Below, one piece after another: positions 33,476 to 40,558 of a stretch of DNA of 41,148 nt. Each line of letters starts with the position of its first letter. Within the stretch, counting starts at the first letter, position 1. The position numbers were made by a program, and so were the translations under genes. The notes below the pieces were generated by a model, which saw nothing but the letters and a program-made list of their open reading frames with translations, was not told where the DNA came from and did not search any database. This DNA comes from UPXZ01 sp964634605 (lineage in GTDB: Bacteria; Bacteroidota; Bacteroidia; Bacteroidales; Paludibacteraceae): contig CAZWLJ010000030.1 in NCBI GenBank assembly GCA_964634605.1, forward strand, positions 1 through 41,148, given 5' to 3'.

Positions 33476-35691
33476 TATATTTTCTTTATATTTACCTTGC
33501 TGCTGTTGAAAATTCTTTCCCTGAAGTAGGATGTCAGATACTTTTCAACCTCTTCAAGGGGCACAGAAACGGTTACAGGACCGATCACGGCTGCTTCGGA
33601 TATTTCATCTGCTCCGTATACGAAAAATATTTTCTTCGTATCGAAATAAAAATTTCCCGGTTCTTCCGGCAGCGAAGCGATGTCGCCGGTGTTAACTGTC
33701 TGGTTGCCAGCCGTGACCAATCCGCTGCTTATGCTCTTAGCGAACAGGTCCTGCCAGGGTACTGAGTTCACGTTTATCACGTCGCTGAGCGACAGGGATT
33801 TGCCTCCCGCGTAATCCACGTTGACGTAGCTCAGCTTCATTCCGCCTGAAGGAACGGCAGTAACCGTATTCTGGACTACCTGAATGCACAGAAAAACGGC
33901 ATCCACGAAAGCGGTTGTCATTTCGGTCTGTTTGCTGAAATATACCACCGAATCGAACATGAAGTTCTGCATCTGATTTTCAGATACATTGATAAAGTCG
34001 ATGTAATCATCCTGCAGGGCTTGCTGAAGCTGACCTCTGCTGTATCCCGAAGGTTTTTGCGTGAAAACGCCCGAGTAAATATAATCCAGCAGATGTTCCT
34101 CTTTTATTTCAGGCAGATAAAGAACCGATGCACTGTAAGTAAGCATATAATCGGTGAAATCCTGCTCTTTCCGCTTGATGACGGTGGCGTAGCGGAATTC
34201 ATTCCGGTTGTTGCTTACTCCACGGTTTGTGATGTAGCTGATTTTGAACAGGTCGTTTTCCTTCGTAAAACCTACTTCGCCCCTAACCTTGTAGGATGTA
34301 ATCTGATGGGTTTTGGTGTCGCGTAAATCGTAGGTCATCGCAAAGTGAAACATATTTTCGACCGTCCTTCCGAAATCGGTGATACTTACATTCTCAAACG
34401 ACCAGCTTTCACCGAATTTCTCCATGTCCGACTGAATTTCCTTCCGGCTTACGTCATTTTCGTTGAAGTATTTTTCGGTTTTCGCGGCAAACAGCTCCGA
34501 TGACTGCTGAAATTCCCTGTCCGAACGGTATTTCATCATGTTAACCAGGATCGATTTCGCTTTATTCTCGCTCAGCTGAGAGTCGGGGAAGTAGCCGTAG
34601 AACAAGTATGACACAAAGAAGATGAAAATGATTCCTGTAATGATGTATGCCCGCACATGGCTTTTTTTTGCTTCAACCACAGGGGCTTTGGTTTTCGCAG
34701 CGGGCGATGTGCTCACAGCTGGACCGGATGGTCGCGTTACCGGTTCTTTCTCAATTTCCACTTCGAATTCTTCAGTCTCACCATCTTCTGTCGCTGTTTC
34801 TTCGTAATCTTCGTAGCTTTCTGAGGCTGCGATTGGTTTGTACTGCTCCCCGACAGTGCCGGTAAGGATGTTTTTCAGCCCCGATGCCGATTTTATCCGA
34901 AGTTCCGGATCTTTAATCAGCGCATCGTGGAGTGCAATGCGCCAGTTCTCGGGCAGTTCTTTCAGCTGCCCGGCTGTATCTTTTTCAAGGATGTTTTTTA
35001 TCAGCGGTATTTCGCCCTGCCCGCTGTCGGATGCAAACAGTTCTTTGCCGGTGAGGAGCAGGTAGCTGATTACTGCCCACGACCACAGGTCGGTATTGAA
35101 ACGCAGCTGTTCGCCTTTGAGTTGTTCGGGGCTGCTGTATTGAAGCGTAGTGCCTTCGAACCGGTTTTTATTGTCCGGATCTGATAATTTCGATAAGCTG
35201 AAATCGGCAATTTTCGGGATAAAAACAGTTTCTTCGCCCGTTGTATCCACTTCCATGAGAATATTGGATGGTTTCAGATTCCGGTGAATAATACCGTGCT
35301 GATGAAGAAACTCCAGCCCGTCGAGCAGCTGAATGGCTATGGATTCTCTGCTTTTTTGATCCGTGATGTTATTTTGCAGCAGGGTATTCAGGTTTCCCGA
35401 GGGATAGAAGGGCATGACGGCAAAATCGTAGGTGCCTGAAGGCAGCTGGAATGTGTGTACACTTTCGTATTTCGCCACATTGCGGTGCCCGGCCTGTTCT
35501 CCGGAGAGGCTTAATTCATCCGGCAGGTTCTGTTTTTTTTCGCCGCCGGATTTTACTTCCGATATTTTGAGGGCAATATACCTGTTCCCGACCGTATCGA
35601 ATGCTTTGTAAACGCTTCCGGGCGCACCAGTACCGATTTTATCGCTGGTTAAATCGTACTTATATCGTTTGAAAAATTCATCCTGTGTCAT
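33475..35691 (-). CDS. Membrane pseudokinase with NTF2-like and RsiV-like (DUF4163/DUF3298) ectodomain
   Basis: This 738-residue protein starts with a kinase fold (about 14-280): GTGAPGSVYKA loop, K42 in YIALKI, and SSPEQL. The catalytic loop reads HRNLKPSN, with N138 in place of the catalytic Asp, and DFG is DFS (D163), so catalysis is probably lost or weak. An acidic linker (about 295-320) precedes one transmembrane helix (about 345-367). Outside the membrane there is first an NTF2-like region (about 375-490, KSILVNMMKYRSDREF). Then comes a region (about 505-738) with the layout of DUF4163 plus DUF3298: KSLSLSDVINV, NFYFDTKKIFFVYG, and IGPVTVSVPLEEVEKYL. In Bacillus RsiV these domains bind lysozyme. 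First gene of the wall module, so probably its sensor or scaffold. Confidence 0.82.
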   Translation of the reverse strand: MTQDEFFKRYKYDLTSDKIGTGAPGSVYKAFDTVGNRYIALKISEVKSGGEKKQNLPDELSLSGEQAGHRNVAKYESVHTFQLPSGTYDFAVMPFYPSGNLNTLLQNNITDQKSRESIAIQLLDGLEFLHQHGIIHRNLKPSNILMEVDTTGEETVFIPKIADFSLSKLSDPDNKNRFEGTTLQYSSPEQLKGEQLRFNTDLWSWAVISYLLLTGKELFASDSGQGEIPLIKNILEKDTAGQLKELPENWRIALHDALIKDPELRIKSASGLKNILTGTVGEQYKPIAASESYEDYEETATEDGETEEFEVEIEKEPVTRPSGPAVSTSPAAKTKAPVVEAKKSHVRAYIITGIIFIFFVSYLFYGYFPDSQLSENKAKSILVNMMKYRSDREFQQSSELFAAKTEKYFNENDVSRKEIQSDMEKFGESWSFENVSITDFGRTVENMFHFAMTYDLRDTKTHQITSYKVRGEVGFTKENDLFKISYITNRGVSNNRNEFRYATVIKRKEQDFTDYMLTYSASVLYLPEIKEEHLLDYIYSGVFTQKPSGYSRGQLQQALQDDYIDFINVSENQMQNFMFDSVVYFSKQTEMTTAFVDAVFLCIQVVQNTVTAVPSGGMKLSYVNVDYAGGKSLSLSDVINVNSVPWQDLFAKSISSGLVTAGNQTVNTGDIASLPEEPGNFYFDTKKIFFVYGADEISEAAVIGPVTVSVPLEEVEKYLTSYFRERIFNSSKVNIKKI

Positions 35692-35851
35692 ATAGCTGTA
35701 AAACAGGTTTTTTATGAAAACAAGTATTCTCCGTTATCCGGCCTTTCACAAAAGTTTCCGAAAGAAATCAACCTGTCGGTGTGATGCTTAAACTGCCCGT
35801 TGCCTTCGGGTGGTTTATGATTCTTTTGTTTGCAGTTTTTGAAACCAGCCA

Positions 35852-35859
35852 CAAATATA
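35852..35859 (-). promoter_or_regulatory. -7 box of the kinase/SEDS-PBP module
   Basis: The minus strand reads TATATTTG followed by TGG, a full TAnnTTTG match, 160 bases upstream of the pseudokinase start. No -33 TTTG is visible at the usual distance. Confidence 0.45.
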
Positions 35860-35976
35860 GTTGTTTTTTTCGGAATGAATGACTGATTAATAACGTATAT
35901 TGTTTTAGAAAATTACAACTGGTTTTCCGGTGCATCCGTTTGGCAGCATAAACGGAATACAGACAGTTAAAAAACA

Positions 35977-36010
35977 GAAAAGCCGCACAAGCCTGAAGCA
36001 CATGCAGCTT
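35977..36010 (-). terminator. Probable terminator of the nan genes
   Basis: On the minus strand, 25 bases after the lyase stop: AAGCTGCA, a loop of about 14 bases, TGCGGCTT with one T-G pair, then TTTTC. The stem is good but the T-run is short. Confidence 0.5.
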
Positions 36011-36034
36011 ATCTTTTGCTGATTAATAAAACAA

Positions 36035-36958
36035 CTAAAATTTATTGCATCGCTCAAAGAAGCCGATGGCTTCCAGTTCTTTTTTCATGGCAGCTTCTTC
36101 CCCGTCGCTCATGTTTCGGAAGGGTGTTCTGTTTTGTCCCAGATCGAGTCCGATCAGTTTCATGATTCGCTTGCCTCCCACGATATTTCCGCGGTAATTC
36201 ACGATAACATTGATAACATCTTGCGAGAAGTTTTGCTTTTCGCGGGCTGTTTCCAGGTCGCCCCGGTTCCATGCGTCGATGATTCCCACCAGTTCGCGAC
36301 CGTTGTAGTTGGTTGTTCCACCGATTCCGCCTTTTGCGCCACCCATAGCCAATGCCGGAAGTATGGTTTCGTCCTGTCCGTGGAGCATATCAAATTTACC
36401 ACCTTTGTAAAGCATGCACTGGTTGTATTCGTAGATGCTTTCATAGGTATATTTAATGCCCGCGAAGTTGGGGATACGTCCGTCAACCGTTTCCAGCAGC
36501 GGCAACATCGGAAGGAATACACCGCTCAGTGCCGGGATGTGGTAAAAGTAGAACGGCAGGTTAGGTGCGCCGCAGGCTATTTCCTCGCAGTATTTAGCCA
36601 GTTCTTCCACGCGTCCGGCTTTGGGAAATGGCGAAGCCATTGCGCCGATGCCGAAAGCGCCGATTTGCTGCGCGTGCTGTGCCAGTTTGTTGCTGTCTTT
36701 CACGCAGGTAGCTCCCACGTGAACAATCACCCTGAATCCGGCGGGCGATACTTCCACCCATTTTTCGGCCAGTTTCATCCGCTCTTCCACCGTGAGCATA
36801 TAGCCCTCGCCCGACGAACCGTTGATGAAAACGCCTACCAGTCCGTTTTTCTGAAGCATGGCAGCATAAGCTCCTATCGGCTCCAGGTTCACTTCACCCT
36901 TGCTGTCGAACGGTGTGAACGGAGCGTTGATTAATCCCTTGATTTTTTCAAAATTCAT
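36035..36958 (-). CDS. nanA: N-acetylneuraminate lyase
   Basis: This 307-residue class I aldolase of the DapA/NanA superfamily splits sialic acid into N-acetylmannosamine and pyruvate. The pyruvate-binding loop is GSSGEGYML. The catalytic Tyr is Y139 in FYFYHIPALSG, and the Schiff-base Lys is K169 in FAGIKYT. YHIPALSG separates lyases from dihydrodipicolinate synthases, which have YNVPxRTG there, and it resembles the eukaryotic NPL branch also found in gut Bacteroidota. The neighbours, an MFS transporter and a sialate O-acetylesterase, support a role in sialic acid use. No nanE epimerase or N-acylglucosamine 2-epimerase lies in the window. The start at 36958 has the MNFEKIKGLINAPFTPF beginning typical of the family. 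Confidence 0.92.
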   Translation of the reverse strand: MNFEKIKGLINAPFTPFDSKGEVNLEPIGAYAAMLQKNGLVGVFINGSSGEGYMLTVEERMKLAEKWVEVSPAGFRVIVHVGATCVKDSNKLAQHAQQIGAFGIGAMASPFPKAGRVEELAKYCEEIACGAPNLPFYFYHIPALSGVFLPMLPLLETVDGRIPNFAGIKYTYESIYEYNQCMLYKGGKFDMLHGQDETILPALAMGGAKGGIGGTTNYNGRELVGIIDAWNRGDLETAREKQNFSQDVINVIVNYRGNIVGGKRIMKLIGLDLGQNRTPFRNMSDGEEAAMKKELEAIGFFERCNKF

Positions 36959-37010
36959 AATATTGTATTTTTTTAAAATGTTTAAATGCTAAACTGAAAA
37001 CAGGCTTTTT

Positions 37011-38285
37011 TTAATGTCCCGCCGGGGCATTTTCTTCTGCTGAATAGGTCAGTTCCTTTTTTGGTTTCAGGAATACGAGCATCAGCACCACAGCCACCAG
37101 TACCACGACAGCGAGTTTGCTGAAGTCCGTGCCAAGATTTCCGGCATCGGTAGAGCTTCCGAGCATCAGGGTGACCGAATATCCGGCAAACACGCCCACC
37201 ATATTCATTATCCCGTAGGCGGTTGCCCGGTATTTCTGCGGAATTATCTGGCACAGAATCGGCATATTGTTCGTGTCGAACATTCCGTAGCCGATACCGA
37301 ACAGCACGGCAGCCCCGATGAGTCCGGCGTATGAATGGCCGATGCCAAGCAATACCAGCGACGGAATGGTGAGCGAGAGGCCGATAGCGCTGGTGTACAT
37401 GCGTCCGCGTATGTTTTTCTGAACCCAGCGGTCGGACATCGGGCCTCCGATGAGTACGCCGATAAACGAAGCAATGGCTATCGAAATGGTTGCCATAGGT
37501 CCGGCTTTGGCCATTTCAACACCCAGGTTTTCGGAGAACAGCGTTGGGAGCCAGTTTTTGGTAGCCCATCCCGGGAAACTCGGTGCCATGAAGTAGAACA
37601 GGATAATCCAGAATGATAATGTGGCGAAAATCACCCTGAATGATTTGTAGAAAGGCTCTTTCGTTACCGGAGTTTCAGCCGCGGCAAGTTTCGCTGTTTT
37701 TGTTCCGGCATGACCTTCCTTATCGTGCAGAAGGAAAATAAGAATTACGGAATAGATGATACCGACGATACCGAATGTGTGAAAAACCGTGTTCCACGAG
37801 TAATTGGCAGCTATTGTAGCACCGAAGCCGCCCAGAGCCTGTCCGGTGTAAAGCCCCGACATGTGGATGCCGATGGCGAGCGAACGGGTTTTGGAAGAGT
37901 GAAAATCGGCTATCATCGCCAGCCCCGTAGGCAGGTACAATGCTTCGCTCACGCCCATCAGCGCACGGAGCCAGTACACCTGTTCGAAGGTTTTCGCCAT
38001 GCCCATTCCGTAGGTAACGGCCGACCAGACAAACAAACTCCCCACGATAAGCCATTTACGGTTAATGCGGTCGGCTATGGCACCGGCAACCGGGCTCATC
38101 AAACCATAGATGAGCAGGAAAATGCCCATGATCCGTCCGAAATTTTCGGCTACAGCCAATTCCCTGATGTCAATTTTCATAGATTCCTGCATGGTTGAGA
38201 GCATCTGACGATCCAGGTAGTTGAGCAATGCAACCACCCAAAGCAGCCCTACCAATATCCAGGGATAATACTTACTGTTTTTCAT
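37011..38285 (-). CDS. MFS transporter, probably sialic acid importer
   Basis: This 424-residue, 12-helix major facilitator protein has a starting motif NYLDRQMLS and a loop 2-3 motif GAIADRINRKW, as in the anion:cation symporter branch that includes hexuronate and sialate carriers. It lies 52 bp before nanA in the same direction, so import of N-acetylneuraminate across the inner membrane is the most likely task; this is from context, not from sequence. The central loop (about 190-210) is Lys/Ala-rich. Its own -7 box at 38331-38338 suggests that transporter and lyase can be transcribed apart from the esterase genes. Confidence 0.82.
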   Translation of the reverse strand: MKNSKYYPWILVGLLWVVALLNYLDRQMLSTMQESMKIDIRELAVAENFGRIMGIFLLIYGLMSPVAGAIADRINRKWLIVGSLFVWSAVTYGMGMAKTFEQVYWLRALMGVSEALYLPTGLAMIADFHSSKTRSLAIGIHMSGLYTGQALGGFGATIAANYSWNTVFHTFGIVGIIYSVILIFLLHDKEGHAGTKTAKLAAAETPVTKEPFYKSFRVIFATLSFWIILFYFMAPSFPGWATKNWLPTLFSENLGVEMAKAGPMATISIAIASFIGVLIGGPMSDRWVQKNIRGRMYTSAIGLSLTIPSLVLLGIGHSYAGLIGAAVLFGIGYGMFDTNNMPILCQIIPQKYRATAYGIMNMVGVFAGYSVTLMLGSSTDAGNLGTDFSKLAVVVLVAVVLMLVFLKPKKELTYSAEENAPAGH

Positions 38286-38330
38286 TTTGTTTCTCGTATT
38301 TTATTGTGTTTAATCTGTTTTTCGATTAAT

Positions 38331-38338
38331 CAAAAGTA
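38331..38338 (-). promoter_or_regulatory. -7 box upstream of the MFS transporter
   Basis: The minus strand reads TACTTTTG, matching TAnnTTTG, 46 bases upstream of the transporter start codon. No well-spaced -33 TTTG is visible. Confidence 0.45.
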
Positions 38339-38462
38339 GTTATTTATTATTGAAAAGAATCTTTTTCTTAAATTGTTCTGCTAATTCTCCGTTTTTAAAT
38401 ATAAGTGAAATTTATTTTCTGTATACTTCAATAATCCGTTAAAATTTCTTTAAAAGCTTAAC

Positions 38463-38491
38463 AACTCCCACCTTTAGGGGGTTGGGGGCAG
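38463..38491. repeat. Single CCCC-rich repeat at the end of the O-acetylesterase gene
   Basis: AACTCCCACC, TTTA, GGGGGTTGGGGGCA belongs to the same family as the nuo spacer repeats. It is in the same position, across a stop codon, and encodes the final residues LPPTP-stop of the esterase. No partner copy is seen near the transporter start. Confidence 0.65.
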
Positions 38492-40558
38492 ACATTTTTC
38501 TTCGGTAGTAAATGTCGAAGCCGGAAGTTCTGCCTGGTTAATCAGGTTTGCCCGTGTATAGGGCTGCCAGCCGTAGCGAACGTAACGTGGTTTTTTCACT
38601 TCGGGTGAAGTCAGCCTGACCTTGTTATCCTTTATTCCGGCTTTTGCCGGGTAAAACAATCCCGGGTATTCCGCCAGTTCAAATGTTCGGGGTGCTTTAC
38701 CATCCGAAGTTTTCAGCCCTTCAGCATAGTCGAATGTAACTTCCGCTCCGTTCCTGCTGAATTCCACCTTCCGGAACACCGGCCCCGACGGAACGATACG
38801 ACTTTTTCCGTAGGTTTTATGCAATGCGATACGAGCCAGCCGTTCGCCGATTTCTTTTTTGTGTCGGGGATGAACGTCCAGCGAATCGCCCATATCGCTT
38901 GATACAGCCATGCCCGTGAAGGGAATTTCGGCCTGCAGCCTCCGCTGGCTGTCGCGGAACCACGTCCACGAAGGGCGGTTGAGGCTGGAAAGCTGCACGA
39001 AGTAAAAAGGCATCTCGGGGTTATCCCAGTTCTTTCGCCAGCTGTCAACCAGGAGTTTGAAGAGCTGAGCATGGGCATCTTTATTGTGCGCGTTGGATTC
39101 ACCCTGATACCAGATGGCACCGGCAAGGGGATATTGTGCCAGCGGACGAATCCCGGCATCGAACAGGTAACCCGGCTCATAAGGATGACGCTGAAGTTTC
39201 GGGGCATCTTTTCCTATGTTGCTTTTGGCGCGGGTGCGAACCCAGTCCTGGATAAAATCGTTTTCAGTCCAGTTGCGCAGGATAGCCGGGAAATGATATT
39301 CCAGTTCACGGCGGTCAACCCACGATTCGGCCGGAGAGCCACCCACCGCATTACAAATCAACCCGACGGGAACCTGAAGGCTGTCCTGCAGCATTTTTCC
39401 GAAATAGTAGGCTACAGCCGAAAAATCGGCAGCATTTTCCGGCGTGCATTTTTCCCAGGCCGGACGGGTGAAGTAGTGAAGCTGACTGACCGAATCAAGA
39501 GCCGCCGGGCTCCACGTGTAGTCGTTTGTCAGCCAGCGCGCCTTCATGTCGAACAGCCTGATTCCGGAATTACCGGCTGCCTGTATGTCTTTTTTACTGT
39601 CAAAACTCCGGTAAAGCTGAAATTCCATGTTGGATTGCCCGGAGCAGAGCCATACTTCGCCTGCCAGCACATCCCGGTACGTCAGTGAGCGTGAGGGAGA
39701 TGAAATCATAAGCGTGAAGGAATCACCGGATTTGAGCGGGTCAAGCGTCACGCTCCATTTGCCGTTTGAAGCTGTAACAGCGGTGTGTTTTTGATTCCCG
39801 ATTTTCACCGTGATTTTTTCACCGGCATTGGCAGTTCCGGCTATTTTGAGAGGACGGTTGCGTTGCAGCACCATGTTGTCAGTATAGATTGCAGGCATTT
39901 GCAGTCCGCCGAAGTCGCCTGTGATGGATGAATAAACCGTTAAGGCAAGTATGGCAGCGCCTGCTGCGTTCGGATGGACGGCATCATGCAGCAGCTGATG
40001 ATACGGGTAGAGGGGTTCGAAGAAATCAATCAGCTGAGCTTTGCTGATTTTTGCCACATTTTCGATGGCCAGCTGAATTTCACCGTGCCAGTCGCGTGTG
40101 CCCGATTCGAAACGGGGATGGCGGTCTGAAAGGGGAGTCATTCGTGCAATCAGAATCCGTGCTTTGGGATTAACCGAACGGAATGAATCGATCAGTTGCA
40201 GGTAGTCACTCACGAAAAAGTCGCGGTAGTTGGGCCAGTCTCTGGGGTCTGTGTCGTTAATGCCCAGGTGAATCACAACGATGTCGGCGCCGAAATCAAC
40301 TGCCTGTTTGAACTCTTCCTGCTGCATGTAGGGGCGGTGACCTTTGTTAAGCAGTGTTGCGCCCGATTTTCCGAAGTTTCCCACGAGATATTTATCACCC
40401 AGCATTTGTTGCAGTTGAGCCGGGTAAGATTCCGTTTCTCTGTTTTGGAGTGTATATCCGTATGTGATGCTGTTTCCCACGCAGGCCACCCTGACAGGCT
40501 GTGCCAGAGTCAGGGAAGAAGTAATCAGCGCCAGCAGGAATATCAGTTTGCTTTTCAT
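38474..40558 (-). CDS. Bimodular sialate O-acetylesterase (two SGNH domains)
   Basis: This 694-residue protein has a signal peptide (1-20, ending LAQ). A first SGNH domain (about 21-220) has S30 in GNSITYG, GINDTD, and D192/H195 in DAVHP. A bridging beta domain (about 222-295, MPAIYTDNMVLQRNRPLKI) leads to a sialate O-acetylesterase domain with S309 in CSGQSNMEF, IWYQGESN, and D561/H563 in DVHPRH. Enzymes with this double layout (NanS of Tannerella forsythia, EstA of Bacteroides) remove acetyl groups from O-acetylated sialic acids so that lyases and importers can use them. The location should be periplasmic or on the surface. Its ATG overlaps the stop of the preceding SGNH gene (ATGA). The last residues, CLPPTP, are encoded by a CCCC-rich repeat, so the tail is probably not native. 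Confidence 0.92.
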   Translation of the reverse strand: MKSKLIFLLALITSSLTLAQPVRVACVGNSITYGYTLQNRETESYPAQLQQMLGDKYLVGNFGKSGATLLNKGHRPYMQQEEFKQAVDFGADIVVIHLGINDTDPRDWPNYRDFFVSDYLQLIDSFRSVNPKARILIARMTPLSDRHPRFESGTRDWHGEIQLAIENVAKISKAQLIDFFEPLYPYHQLLHDAVHPNAAGAAILALTVYSSITGDFGGLQMPAIYTDNMVLQRNRPLKIAGTANAGEKITVKIGNQKHTAVTASNGKWSVTLDPLKSGDSFTLMISSPSRSLTYRDVLAGEVWLCSGQSNMEFQLYRSFDSKKDIQAAGNSGIRLFDMKARWLTNDYTWSPAALDSVSQLHYFTRPAWEKCTPENAADFSAVAYYFGKMLQDSLQVPVGLICNAVGGSPAESWVDRRELEYHFPAILRNWTENDFIQDWVRTRAKSNIGKDAPKLQRHPYEPGYLFDAGIRPLAQYPLAGAIWYQGESNAHNKDAHAQLFKLLVDSWRKNWDNPEMPFYFVQLSSLNRPSWTWFRDSQRRLQAEIPFTGMAVSSDMGDSLDVHPRHKKEIGERLARIALHKTYGKSRIVPSGPVFRKVEFSRNGAEVTFDYAEGLKTSDGKAPRTFELAEYPGLFYPAKAGIKDNKVRLTSPEVKKPRYVRYGWQPYTRANLINQAELPASTFTTEEKCLPPTP

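Larger units (their letters stand above)
35692..36034. other. Intergenic region between the nan cluster and the kinase module
   Basis: I see no gene in these 343 bp. The region holds the promoter box of the kinase module (35852-35859) and a terminator candidate for the lyase gene (35977-36010). The one 77-codon minus-strand frame is Lys/His-rich spacer translation that crosses both elements. Confidence 0.6.

Noticed and set aside
36134..36934. 266-codon plus-strand open frame
   Set aside because: Antisense of the N-acetylneuraminate lyase gene, whose Tyr and Lys active-site motifs are intact. The product looks like a codon mirror.
36035..36958. Dihydrodipicolinate synthase as an alternative for the lyase
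   Set aside because: The active-site segment YHIPALSG and the nearby sialate genes favour N-acetylneuraminate lyase.
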